Below are positions 9,285-19,000 of a DNA stretch of 64,000 nt, piece after piece (position 1 is the stretch's first letter; each line of letters begins with the position of its first letter). The translations under genes were made by a program, and so were the position numbers. The notes below the pieces were generated by a model that was given only the letters and a program-made list of their open reading frames with translations, was not told the origin of the DNA and did no database searches. The DNA is from Sulfuritalea sp. (lineage in GTDB: Bacteria; Pseudomonadota; Gammaproteobacteria; Burkholderiales; Rhodocyclaceae), in assembly GCA_016716965.1 (NCBI GenBank), contig JADJUP010000005.1:62001-126000 (forward strand), in the 5' to 3' direction.

Positions 9285-10307
9285 TTACTTCTTGGCGAAC
9301 TGGTCGCGCAATTCACGCATGCGCTTGAGATAGGCGGCGGCGGGCAGGCCCTTGGCGGACATATCCTTGACCCACTCGTCTTCCATCGGTTTGAGTTTGC
9401 CGTCCCACCGTGCGCGCTCGTCGGCGGCGAGCGACACCACCTGCAGCTTGTGCTCTTTGGCGGCCCAGGCCATCGCCGCGCCGACGTTCTCGTTGTCGTG
9501 GTAGTTGCCGGTCCAGCCGGGCATTTCCTCGGCCAGTTCCTCGATCACCTTCTTCACGTCGGCCGGCAGCTTGTCCCACTTCTTCTGGTCCATCACGGCG
9601 GCGAAGGCCACCACCACGGTCGGGTAATCGGTGACGAACTTGAGCGATTCGGCCAGCTTGAAGTCCTGCAGCACTTCGCGCGAGGTCATGGTGCCGTTGA
9701 TCACTCCGGTCTGCACCGACTGCGGCACTTCCGGCATCGGCATGCCGATCGGCGCGGCGCCCAGTGCCTTCAACACCGGCACGCCGGTCCCGGCGGCGCG
9801 CAACTTCATGCCGGCGAGGTCGGCAGCGCTCTTGACGGCAGTCTTGGTCTGGATGAAACCGGGCTCGGTGGTGAACATCGCGATCACCTTGAAGCCCTCG
9901 TATTCCTTGGGCTTGAACTCCTTGGTCAGGGCCCACAGCGTACGGCTGGCCTGGGTGGCCGTGGTGAAGCCCACCGGCAGCGCCACGCCCGAGGTCAGCG
10001 GGAAGCGGCCCGGATCGTAGGACGGCGAGCCGAGGCCGATGTCGGCCACGCCCTTGGTGACGCCGTCATACATGTCCTTGGCGCCGAGCAGCGTGCCGCC
10101 GGGGAATGTCTTGACGTCGACCTTGCCGTTGGTGCGTTTGGCTAGCTGTTCCGCCCAGTGCGTCATCTGACGCGCCGGGAAGGTCTTGGCCGGCGCGAAG
10201 AAGGCATAGGTCAGCGTGACCTCGGCGGCGGATGCGGCCTGCGGCAGGCCGAACAGGCCGGCGGCGAGCGCGGCGGCGATTGCAGAAAGCGTGGTGCGAC
10301 GGTTCAT
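9285..10307 (-). CDS. dctP: TRAP transporter periplasmic binding protein (DctP family)
   Basis: Extracytoplasmic receptor for the adjacent DctQM carrier. 340 residues with a cleavable signal peptide (MNRRTTLSAIAAALAAGLFG...ASAAE). The mature part has the family pattern AKTFPARQMTHWAEQLAKRT, GGTLLGAKDMYDGVTKGVADIG, and MKLRAAGTGVPVLKALGAAPIGMPMPEVPQ split around the ligand-contacting Arg. A good ribosome binding site (AGGAGGAG) precedes the ATG at 10307. It is the first transporter gene after the UbiD-like gene, 59 bases away. Confidence 0.93.
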   Translation of the reverse strand: MNRRTTLSAIAAALAAGLFGLPQAASAAEVTLTYAFFAPAKTFPARQMTHWAEQLAKRTNGKVDVKTFPGGTLLGAKDMYDGVTKGVADIGLGSPSYDPGRFPLTSGVALPVGFTTATQASRTLWALTKEFKPKEYEGFKVIAMFTTEPGFIQTKTAVKSAADLAGMKLRAAGTGVPVLKALGAAPIGMPMPEVPQSVQTGVINGTMTSREVLQDFKLAESLKFVTDYPTVVVAFAAVMDQKKWDKLPADVKKVIEELAEEMPGWTGNYHDNENVGAAMAWAAKEHKLQVVSLAADERARWDGKLKPMEDEWVKDMSAKGLPAAAYLKRMRELRDQFAKK

Positions 10308-10366
10308 GCTGACTCCTCCTGTTATTGACTGCGCGCACTGCCGGACGCGCGGCGGGTAGGGCGTTT

Positions 10367-11749
10367 TTACCTGATTTCTGGCACCTCGATGTCAAGCCCG
10401 TCGAGCGTCGCCGGCTTGACCCTGGCGCGGGTGAAGTTCGGCGTGTGCGGGAAGGGGCGCGTGGCGTCGAAGCCGACCTTGCTTCCCAGATAGTCGGGGA
10501 AGGTCGGATTCAGGCCGTGGCCAAAGACGTTGTCGATCACCATGATGCCGTGCCTGGGGTCGAGGCGTGTCGCCATCGCCCATTCGACGTCGGCCGGATT
10601 GCGGATGTCCACGTCATCATCGACCACGGTCACCATCTTCAGCGGCGGGAACGCTGCAAATGCCGCCATCAGCGCCTGCTTGGCCCAGCCGGCGCGCTTC
10701 TGCGCGATCTGCACCACGGCGTGGTAGAAGCCGCAGCCGCCGTGCGAGAAGTACACGTCCTTGACGCCGGGCACCTGTTTTTGCAGCAGGGCGAGCACGT
10801 TGGCCTCGCCGAGCAGGCCGACCGAATTGAACACCTCGCCGCCCGAGATGATGGTCTGGAACACCGGATGCCGGCGGCGGTGGATGCGCCGCACGCGCAC
10901 CAGCGGCCGCGGCGCCACGGTCGCGTAGTAGCCGGTGACCTCGGCGAAGGGCCCTTCCGCATGGACTTCGCCGGGCATGATCTCGCATTCCAGCGCAAAC
11001 ATGGCGTCGGCCACCATTTCGACGTGGGTCAGCGAACTGCCGACCAGTTCCAGCGGCCGGCCGTGGAAGCGGCTGGCGATGCCGAGTTCGTCGGTGCCGA
11101 AGGGTGCCGCCTCGGCCGGCGTGGCGGCCGCGAAATGCAGGCCGGGACCGACGCCGATGTTGAGCGTGAACGGCAGTGTCTGGCTGCGCGCTGCCGCCTT
11201 GGCCAGGCACAGTTCGAGATGACGGCCGGCGTCGATGTTGATCGCCAGCCGGTCCTTGCCGACCACCTGGAAGCGCTGGATCGAGGTATTGCGGATGCCG
11301 GTCTCCGGGTCCTTGGTGATCACCACGCCGGCATCGAAATAAGGCCCGCCGTCGAGCTCGGCGTGGGTCGGCACGGGCAGGATGGAGAGGTCGACGCTGT
11401 CCTCGGTGACTTCGCGCACCGGACCGTTGCGCACCACTACCGCAGCGACGGGCTTCGTCTGCCAGTCGCGGATGCATTCGGCCACATACTGCGGCAGGCT
11501 CAACACCGGCTTGTCGAGGAGTTCGCCGAGCAGCTCGCGCGACCAGTAGAGGCCGGTGAATACCGGAAAGGAAGAGCCCTTCACCTTCTCGAACAGCACC
11601 GCACGCGGTCCGCGCTCGAACTTCGCGGCTATGCCCGCAAGCTGATGGGCGGGGTCGACCTCGGAGCGCACGCGCACCAGGCGACCGCGCGCGTCCAGCC
11701 ACTGGATGATCGAACCGAGATCGGAAATATCGGCTGCCACTTGCGCCAT
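10367..11749 (-). CDS. UbiD-family prenylated-FMN decarboxylase (catabolic type)
   Basis: Reversible non-oxidative (de)carboxylation of aromatic or alpha,beta-unsaturated acids using prenylated FMN, cytoplasmic. 460 residues from the ATG at 11749, chosen because GGAGGGAGGG lies just upstream; an in-frame ATG 45 bases further up has no such site. Family blocks: NTSIQRFQV, TLNIGVGPGLHFAAATP, PFAEVTGYYA with the catalytic Glu region, and VTVVDDDVDIRNPADVEWAMATR. It is clearly different from the biosynthetic ubiD at 60287. First gene of the TRAP/dehydrogenase operon, so it probably acts on the imported acid. No ubiX partner is seen here; the cofactor would be made elsewhere. Confidence 0.87.
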   Translation of the reverse strand: MAQVAADISDLGSIIQWLDARGRLVRVRSEVDPAHQLAGIAAKFERGPRAVLFEKVKGSSFPVFTGLYWSRELLGELLDKPVLSLPQYVAECIRDWQTKPVAAVVVRNGPVREVTEDSVDLSILPVPTHAELDGGPYFDAGVVITKDPETGIRNTSIQRFQVVGKDRLAINIDAGRHLELCLAKAAARSQTLPFTLNIGVGPGLHFAAATPAEAAPFGTDELGIASRFHGRPLELVGSSLTHVEMVADAMFALECEIMPGEVHAEGPFAEVTGYYATVAPRPLVRVRRIHRRRHPVFQTIISGGEVFNSVGLLGEANVLALLQKQVPGVKDVYFSHGGCGFYHAVVQIAQKRAGWAKQALMAAFAAFPPLKMVTVVDDDVDIRNPADVEWAMATRLDPRHGIMVIDNVFGHGLNPTFPDYLGSKVGFDATRPFPHTPNFTRARVKPATLDGLDIEVPEIR

Positions 11750-11801
11750 GCCCTCCCTCCGTGTGTTGTCGCCGTTCCGCGAGTCGCGGGGCAACTTGGG
11801 G

Positions 11802-11818
11802 ATACTGTATACAATTTA
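11802..11818. promoter_or_regulatory. GntR-like operator palindrome upstream of the UbiD/TRAP operon
   Basis: TGTATACA (11806-11813) with AT-rich flanks, about 55 bases upstream of the UbiD-like start and in a clear AT island within GC-rich DNA. The form resembles operators of FCD-type GntR regulators, which often control TRAP operons. No GntR gene is in the window. Confidence 0.4.
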
Positions 11819-11918
11819 AAACCGCATGGGAATAGGTGGCATCGTGTTGCGCCGCCGGTAACAGTCAATTCCGCGCGCGCGTCTGGGCTGCGCATGGCCG
11901 CACCGCTAGACTGCGGCC

Positions 11919-12701
11919 ATGAACTTCATTCCGCCCATCTTCATTTCCCACGGCTCGCCGATGCTGATGCTGGAACCCGGGCGTGCCGGGCCGGCGTGGC
12001 AGGCGCTGGCGCGATCGCTGCCGCGGCCGCGCGCGATCCTCGCCGTTTCCGCGCACTGGACCGCCATGGCGCCCGCCGTCAGCGCCGCCGCGCCGCCACA
12101 GACCATCCACGATTTCTACGGATTTCCCGAGGCGCTCTACGACCTCGACTACCCGGCGCCCGGCACACCCGAGCTGGCCGCGCAAGTCGCCGCGCTGCTG
12201 CCCGGCATCCATGTCGATGCACGCCGCGGACTGGATCACGGCGCCTGGTCGCCGCTTCGCGCGATGTATCCGATGGCGGATATTCCAGTGATCCAGTTTG
12301 CCGTCATGCCGCGCGAGAGCGCCGCCGCGCACTACCAGCTCGGCCGCAAACTGCGAGCCCTGGCGCAGGACGGCGTACTGGTCCTCGCCTCGGGCGGCCT
12401 GACCCACAACCTGGGCGATGTGGTGTGGGATGCCGCGGACGGCATCGCCCTGCCGCATGTCCGCGAATTCCGCGACGCCTTCGTCGATGCGCTGCAGCGG
12501 CGCGACCTGCCGGCCCTGTTCGACTGGCAAGGGCGGATGCCGCATGCCCGGCGCGCGCACCCGACAGCGGAGCACCTGTTGCCGCTCTTCGTCGCGCTCG
12601 GCGCCGCTGGAGATGACGCGCAGGCCGCGACAGCATTCAGCGACTTCCAGCTCGGCGCGCTGGCGCTCGACAGTTTCGTCTTCGATTCGGCAACAGCCTG
12701 A
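11919..12701 (+). CDS. ygiD: LigB/DODA-type extradiol ring-cleavage dioxygenase
   Basis: Class III extradiol dioxygenase of the 4,5-DOPA dioxygenase group, opening catechol-type rings with a non-haem metal. 260 residues, as usual. Visible metal and active-site His: ISHGSPM (His11), VSAHWT, the RGLDHGAWSPLRAMYP block (DHGxW), and GGLTHNLGD. Transcribed away from the UbiD operon; the divergent gap is about 170 bases. The physiological substrate for this family is generally uncertain. Confidence 0.88.
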   Translation: MNFIPPIFISHGSPMLMLEPGRAGPAWQALARSLPRPRAILAVSAHWTAMAPAVSAAAPPQTIHDFYGFPEALYDLDYPAPGTPELAAQVAALLPGIHVDARRGLDHGAWSPLRAMYPMADIPVIQFAVMPRESAAAHYQLGRKLRALAQDGVLVLASGGLTHNLGDVVWDAADGIALPHVREFRDAFVDALQRRDLPALFDWQGRMPHARRAHPTAEHLLPLFVALGAAGDDAQAATAFSDFQLGALALDSFVFDSATA

Positions 12702-12859
12702 ACAGCCCGGCCGCAGTCGGTGCGCACCAACATGCGGCACGACGCCCCCATATGGTGCAACACATTCCCGGGCACCGATAAAAGCACATGATTTAGATAG
12801 CAATTTTTTACGGGCATGGTTTCTGCTGCGTTGACGGAAAACCGCCGCCGGAAAGTACC

Positions 12860-14275
12860 GTGAAGAAGCCCGCCTACGATGAAATGTTCGACGCCACGCA
12901 AGGCGTCCGTCCGAGCTATGGAAGTTTCGCCGCCTGGCTCGACTCGACCCCCGCCGAGGTCATCGCACGCAAGCGCGAGGAAGCCGACCTGGCCTTCCAC
13001 CGTGTCGGCATCACTTTCGCTGTCTACGGAGAAGAGGCCGGCAAGGAACGCCTGATCCCCTTCGACATCATTCCGCGCATCATCCCGGCCGCCGAATGGC
13101 AACGCATGGAAGCCGGCCTGCGCCAGCGCGTGAAGGCACTCAATGCCTTCCTCGACGACATCTACCACGACCAGGAAATCCTCAAGGCCGGGCGCATTCC
13201 CGCCGCGCAGGTGCTGGGCAACTCGCAGTACCGCGCCGAGATGGCCGGCGTCAACGTGCCGGGCGGAACCTATGCCCACATCGCCGGGGTGGACCTGGTG
13301 CGCGCCGGCGAGGGCGAGTACTACGTGCTGGAGGACAACCTGCGCACGCCCTCGGGCGTGTCCTACATGCTGGAAGACCGCAAGATGATGATGCGGCTCT
13401 TCCCCGACCTGTTCAGCCGCATCGCCATCGCGCCCGTCGAGCACTATCCCGACCTGCTGCTGGAAAACCTGCGCTCCGTCGCGCCCGAAAACGTGGCCAA
13501 TCCCAATGTCGTGCTGCTGACGCCGGGCCAGTTCAACAGCGCCTATTTCGAGCATGCCTTCCTCGCCCAGCAGATGGGCATCGAACTGGTCGAGGGCAAC
13601 GACCTCTTCGTGCGCAACGACACCGTGTTCATGCGCACCACGCAGGGCCCGCAGCGGGTGGACGTGATCTACCGCCGCATCGACGACGACTTCCTCGACC
13701 CGCTGGCCTTCCGCAAGGATTCGGTGCTCGGCGTACCGGGCCTGTTCAACGCCTACCGCGCCGGCCGTGTGACCCTGGCCAATGCCATCGGCACCGGAAT
13801 AGCCGACGACAAGGCGATGTACATCCACGTCCCGGAAATGATCCGCTTCTACTGCGGCGAAGAGCCGATACTCTCCAACGTGCCGACCTGGGAACTGGCA
13901 AAGGCGGACGACCTTGCCTACGTGCTGGAACACCTGGCCGAACTGGTGGTCAAGGAAGTGCACGGCTCGGGCGGCTACGGCATGCTGGTCGGGCCGACGT
14001 CGAGCAATGCCGAGATCGAGGCCTTCCGCGCCAAGATCCTCGCCACGCCGGACAACTACATCGCGCAGCCGACGCTGTCGCTGTCGACCTGTCCCACCTA
14101 CGTCGAGAGCGGCGTCGCCCCGAGGCACATAGACCTGCGCCCTTACGTGCTTTCCGGCAAGGAAATCAGCATGGTGCCCGGCGGCCTGACGCGGGTCGCG
14201 CTGAAGGAGGGTTCGCTGGTGGTGAACTCCTCTCAGGGCGGCGGCACCAAGGACACCTGGGTACTCGAACACTAG
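12860..14275 (+). CDS. Circularly permuted ATP-grasp protein of the Anbu cluster
   Basis: ATP-dependent carboxylate-amine ligase fold in circularly permuted form (DUF404/DUF407). 471 residues from a GTG start (MKKPAYDEMFD), the normal start of the family. Recognisable blocks: FDIIPRIIPAAEWQRMEAGL, EYYVLEDNLRTPSGVSYMLE, VDVIYRRIDDDFLDP, and near the C terminus HGSGGYGMLVGP and KEISMVPGGLTRVALKEG. It opens a four-gene plus-strand operon with alpha-E, Anbu and transglutaminase genes, a set known to travel together. The cluster probably makes and trims a peptide-like product; the product is not known. Confidence 0.92.
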   Translation: MKKPAYDEMFDATQGVRPSYGSFAAWLDSTPAEVIARKREEADLAFHRVGITFAVYGEEAGKERLIPFDIIPRIIPAAEWQRMEAGLRQRVKALNAFLDDIYHDQEILKAGRIPAAQVLGNSQYRAEMAGVNVPGGTYAHIAGVDLVRAGEGEYYVLEDNLRTPSGVSYMLEDRKMMMRLFPDLFSRIAIAPVEHYPDLLLENLRSVAPENVANPNVVLLTPGQFNSAYFEHAFLAQQMGIELVEGNDLFVRNDTVFMRTTQGPQRVDVIYRRIDDDFLDPLAFRKDSVLGVPGLFNAYRAGRVTLANAIGTGIADDKAMYIHVPEMIRFYCGEEPILSNVPTWELAKADDLAYVLEHLAELVVKEVHGSGGYGMLVGPTSSNAEIEAFRAKILATPDNYIAQPTLSLSTCPTYVESGVAPRHIDLRPYVLSGKEISMVPGGLTRVALKEGSLVVNSSQGGGTKDTWVLEH

Positions 14276-14287
14276 GAGGAAACCGAC

Positions 14288-15304
14288 ATGCTCTCATCAA
14301 CCGCCGACCACCTTTACTGGCTCGCCCGCAGCATGGAGCGGGCGGAAAATACCGCGCGCATGCTCGACGTCACCTACCGCATGTCGCTGCTCAAGCAAAC
14401 CGTCGTCGAACCGCACCACGAATGGCGCGCCATGCTCTCGATCAGCGGCCTGCACGAGGATTTCGAAGCCCGCTACGACGAACCCAGCGCCGACAACGTC
14501 ATGCAGTTCATGGCGCTGGACGTCGACAATCCCGGCAGCATCTACAACAGCATCCTCAACGCGCGCGAGAACGCCCGCGCGGTGCGCGGATCGATCTCGG
14601 TCGAAATGTGGGAGACGATCAACGCCACCTGGCTGGAAATGCGCAAGATCCACGCCGACGGCATTCCCGAGGACGGCGTCTCGCCCTTCTTCGAATGGGT
14701 CAAGGAACGCTCGCACCTGTCGCGCGGGGTCGCCCACGGCACCCTGCTGCGCGATGACACCTTCCGCTTCCTGCGCCTGGGGTCCTTCCTCGAGCGGGCC
14801 GACAACACGGCACGCATCCTCGACGTCAAGTACCACATCCTGCTTCCCAGCGTCAGCGACATCGGCGGCGCCGCCGACTACTACCACTGGAGCGCGTTGC
14901 TGCGGTCGGTATCGGCCCTGGCCGCGTATCGCAAGGTCTACCGTGACCTGATCACGCCCACGCGCGTGGCCGAACTGCTGATCCTGCGCCCCGACATGCC
15001 GCGTTCGCTGATGGCCTGCATGAACGAAGTCAATCGCCTGATCCAGGAGATCAACGGCCCGAGTTCGGGTGAGTTGCTGCGCCGCTGCGGGCGCCTCCAC
15101 GGCGAGTTGCGCTTCGGCAGCATCGACGACATTTTCGGGCGCGGTCTGCATGAATACCTCTCCGAGTTCCTGGAACGCATCTACGACCTCGGCGACCTGA
15201 TCAACACCACCTATTTCTGGTCCACCGACGAATTGCCCGCCGGCTTGCCGCCGCCCGTGCAATCGTTCAACATGCCGGTTGCGGGCCAACTGATGGCCCG
15301 CTGA
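14288..15304 (+). CDS. Alpha-E domain protein of the Anbu cluster
   Basis: All-helical alpha-E (DUF403) protein, 338 residues, of unknown biochemical function; in the family it always accompanies the permuted ATP-grasp protein. N terminus MLSSTADHLYWLARSMERAENTARM is the family signature and is repeated in looser form at LGSFLERADNTARILDVKYH. GGAGG lies 6 bases before the ATG and 12 bases separate it from the ATP-grasp gene, so the genes are co-expressed. Confidence 0.93.
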   Translation: MLSSTADHLYWLARSMERAENTARMLDVTYRMSLLKQTVVEPHHEWRAMLSISGLHEDFEARYDEPSADNVMQFMALDVDNPGSIYNSILNARENARAVRGSISVEMWETINATWLEMRKIHADGIPEDGVSPFFEWVKERSHLSRGVAHGTLLRDDTFRFLRLGSFLERADNTARILDVKYHILLPSVSDIGGAADYYHWSALLRSVSALAAYRKVYRDLITPTRVAELLILRPDMPRSLMACMNEVNRLIQEINGPSSGELLRRCGRLHGELRFGSIDDIFGRGLHEYLSEFLERIYDLGDLINTTYFWSTDELPAGLPPPVQSFNMPVAGQLMAR

Positions 15305-15322
15305 CGACGAGGTGAGACCAGC

Positions 15323-16048
15323 ATGACCTATTGTGTAGCCACCATGATCGACGCCGGCATTGTCTTTGCGTCCGATTCCCGCACCAACGCCGGCGTGGAT
15401 TGCATTTCCACCTTCCGCAAGATGAAGACCTTCGAGCGCGCCGGCGACCGCGCCCTGGTGATCATCAATTCCGGCAACCTGGCCATCACCCAGGCCACCA
15501 TCAACCATCTCGAACAGGCGATCCGGCGCGGCACCGAACCGAACCTGATGAGCGTGTATTCGATGTACGACGTCGCCGAACTGGTCGGCGCCGCACTGCG
15601 CGAGGTACGCCACCGAGACGGCCCCTTCCTCATGGAGAACAATGTCGACGCAAGCGCCAACTTCATCGTCGGCGGCCAGATTGCCGGGGAAAGCCAGCGC
15701 CTGTTCCTCGTCTATGCCGAAGGCAATTTCATCGAAGCGACGCCGGAAACGCCCTATTTCCAGATCGGCGAGGTCAAGTACGGCAAGCCGATCATCGACC
15801 GCGTGATCTCGGCCGGTACCTGCATGGACGACGTGATCAAGTGCGTGCTGGTTTCCTTCGATTCGACCATGCGCTCCAACCTGTCCGTGGGCATGCCGAT
15901 CGACCTCACCTGCTACGGGCGCGACACCCTGCAGCTTGGCAACAGCCATCACTTCGACGAGCACGATCCCTACTTCCTGCGCCTTCGCCAAAGCTGGGGA
16001 GAAGGCGTGCGCCGCGCCTTCGCCGAACTGCCCAATCCCGAGTGGTAG
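15323..16048 (+). CDS. Anbu, proteasome-like N-terminal nucleophile hydrolase
   Basis: Bacterial ancestral beta-subunit (Anbu) of the proteasome family. 241 residues beginning MTYCVATM; removal of Met1 would expose Thr2 as nucleophile, with Asp18 (FASDSRTN) and a Lys at 33 or 35 (FRKMKTF) in the expected places. Related proteins form open-ring assemblies; peptidase activity has been hard to show for them. It lies 18 bases after the alpha-E gene and 51 before the transglutaminase gene, the usual Anbu neighbourhood. Confidence 0.94.
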   Translation: MTYCVATMIDAGIVFASDSRTNAGVDCISTFRKMKTFERAGDRALVIINSGNLAITQATINHLEQAIRRGTEPNLMSVYSMYDVAELVGAALREVRHRDGPFLMENNVDASANFIVGGQIAGESQRLFLVYAEGNFIEATPETPYFQIGEVKYGKPIIDRVISAGTCMDDVIKCVLVSFDSTMRSNLSVGMPIDLTCYGRDTLQLGNSHHFDEHDPYFLRLRQSWGEGVRRAFAELPNPEW

Positions 16049-16099
16049 CACGCGCCCGGCGCCGCCGCCGTCCCTCTTTTTCCTTCTGAACGGCACCCG

Positions 16100-19000
16100 A
16101 TGACCATCCGCGTCGCGCTCCACCACCAGACCCGCTACAGCTTCGATCGCGCCGTCCAGCTGTTTCCGCACGAGGTGCGCCTGCGCCCGGCCGCCCATGC
16201 CCGCACGCCCATCCTCGGCTATTCGCTGAAGATCGAACCGGCCGGCCATTTCCTCAACTGGCAGCAGGACCCGTTCGGCAACTGGGTGGCGCGACTTGTC
16301 TTCCCCGAAAAGGCGGAAGCGCTTTCGATCACGGTCGACCTGGTCGCCGACATGACGGTGATCAACCCCTTCGACTTCTTCATGGACGAATCCGCCGAGA
16401 CGTTTCCCTTCGAGTATCCGGATGGCCTCAAGCGCGAACTCGGCCCCTACCTCGAAGCCGATCCGGCCGGACCGCTGCTGGCCGACTGGCTCGCGCGCAC
16501 GCGCAAGGAACTGCTGGCCAAAGAGATGCGCACCATCGACATGCTGGTCGGCGTCAACCAGCGCGTGCAGGGAGAAGTCGGCTACATCGTGCGTCTGGAA
16601 GCCGGCGTGCAGACGCCGGAGGAAACCCTGGAACTGAAGCGCGGCTCCTGCCGTGACTCGGCCTGGCTGCTGGTGCAGGCGCTGCGCCACCTCGGCCTCG
16701 CGGCACGCTTCGCCTCGGGCTACCTGATCCAGCTCACGGCGGACCAGAAGGCGCTCGACGGCCCTTCCGGCACCGACCACGACTTTACCGACCTGCACGC
16801 CTGGACGGAGGTCTTCATCCCGGGCGCGGGATGGATCGGGCTCGACCCGACTTCGGGCCTGCTGGCCGGCGAAGGCCACATCCCGCTGGCCTGCACCGCG
16901 ATGCCGGCGTCGGCCGCGCCGGTGATCGGCGCCACCGGCAAATGCGAATCGCATTTCGACTTCGCCATGCAGGTGACACGCATCCATGAGGATCCCCGCG
17001 TCACCAAACCCTACACGGAGGCGCAGTGGCAGGCGGTGCTGGATCTGGGCCACCAGGTCGACGCCGAACTGGTGAAGCACGACGTGCGCCTGACCATGGG
17101 CGGCGAACCGACCTTCGTCTCGATCGACGACATGGACGGCGCCGAGTGGAACTACACCGCGCTGTCGGACAAGAAGCGCGAACTCGCCGGCGACCTGCTG
17201 AACCGCCTGCAGGGGCACTTCGCACCGGGCGCAATGCTGCACTTTGGCCAGGGCAAGTGGTACCCCGGCGAGCCGCTGCCGCGCTGGGCGCTGGGCTGCT
17301 ACTGGCGCACCGACGGCAAGCCGCTGTGGCAGGACGCCAGACTGATGGTTACCGAGGACGGCGCCGGAACGCGCAAGCCGCACGACGCCCTGCACTTCAT
17401 CCGCCGCCTGACACGCGAACTCGGCATCGATCCCGGCTTCGTGATATCGGCCTACGAAGACGTGACACGCATCATCGACGAGGAACAGCGCTGGCCGGAG
17501 AATTTCGACCCGCTCAAGGCCGACCTGAAGAAGCCCGACGAACGCCTGCGCGTGGCGAAGCTGCTCGAACGCGGCCTTGGCGAAGCGGCCGGCTACGTGC
17601 TGCCGCTGAAGGCGCTGCCGCCCGTTGCCGCAGCTAACAAGCGCCGTGCCGCCAGTCCCCGTGGGGCGCCGACTCTTCATCCCGCTTCCGCTCCAGCCCC
17701 TGGCCGCTGCGCCGCGAACACCTCTACCTGATCCCCGGCGATTCGCCGCTCGGCCTGCGCCTGCCGCTGGCGTCGCTGCCCTGGGTCGCGCCGGGCGACA
17801 AGGAGGAGGAATACAGCCGCGATCCGTTTGCTGCGCAGGAACCCCTGGCCGACCCAGTCGCCGCCGAAGCGGACGCGGCGGCCGAAGCCGCGGCGCCGCG
17901 GCGCAAGATCGAGCCGGCGCCGGCCACGCCCAAATCCGGCTACGACCCGCGCGAGATCGTGCACACCGCCCTGTGCGCCGAAGTGCGCGACGGCGTGCTG
18001 TGCATCTTCCTGCCGCCGGTGCCGCTGCTCGAGGATTTCGTCACGCTGCTGGCCGCGATCGAAGCGACCGCCGCCGACCTGAAACTGCCGGTGCGCCTCG
18101 AAGGCTACACGCCGCCGTCCGACCCGCGCCTCAAGGAATTCCGCATCACGCCCGATCCCGGCGTCATCGAAGTCAACATCCACCCGGCCAGCGGTTGGAC
18201 ACAACTCGTCGCGAATACCGAGACCCTCTACGAAGAAGCGCGCCTGACGCGCCTGGGCACCGAGAAGTTCATGCTCGACGGGCGCCACACCGGCACGGGC
18301 GGGGGCAACCACATCACGCTCGGCGCCGCCAGCCCGGCCGATTCGCCCTGCCTGCGCCGGCCGGACCTGCTGATGAGCCTGATCACCTACTGGCAACATC
18401 ATCCGGCACTGTCCTATCTGTTCTCCGGCATGTTCATCGGCCCCACCAGCCAGGCCCCGCGCGTCGACGAGGCGCGCCACGAAAGCCTCTACGAACTCGA
18501 AATCGCCTTCCAGCAGATGGCCGCGCGAATCAAGCCGGGCGAGGAGACGCTGCAGCCCTGGCTGGTCGACAGGCTGCTGAGGAACCTTCTGGTCGACCTT
18601 TCCGGCAACACCCATCGCGCCGAGTTCTGCATCGACAAGCTCTACTCGCCCGACAGCGCCACCGGACGCCTCGGCCTTGTCGAATTCCGCGGCTTCGAAA
18701 TGCCGCCGCACGCGCAGATGTCGCTCTTGCAGATGCTGCTCTTGCGCGCGCTGGTGGCGCGCTTCTGGCAGACGCCCTACACCGGCAGCGGGAAAGGCCT
18801 GATGCGCTGGGGCACCGGCCTGCATGACCGTTTCATGCTGCCGCACTTCGTCGCCCAGGACATGAAGGACGTGGTGCTCGACCTGCAGCGCGCCGGCTAT
18901 GCCTTCGAGTTCGACTGGTTCGCGCCCTTCCTCGAATTCCGCTTCCCGCGCTTCGGCACCGTGGTCTATCACGGCATCGAGATCGAGCTGCGCCAGGCCA

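Noticed and set aside
7341..10145. Long open frame on the plus strand opposite the TRAP genes
   Set aside because: His/Arg/Gly-rich composition and lack of any domain mark it as a shadow of dctMQP.
14297..17680. Very long open frame on the minus strand across the Anbu cluster
   Set aside because: It is antisense to four well-recognised plus-strand genes; high GC with strong third-position bias leaves the opposite strand free of stops. No protein family is recognisable in it.
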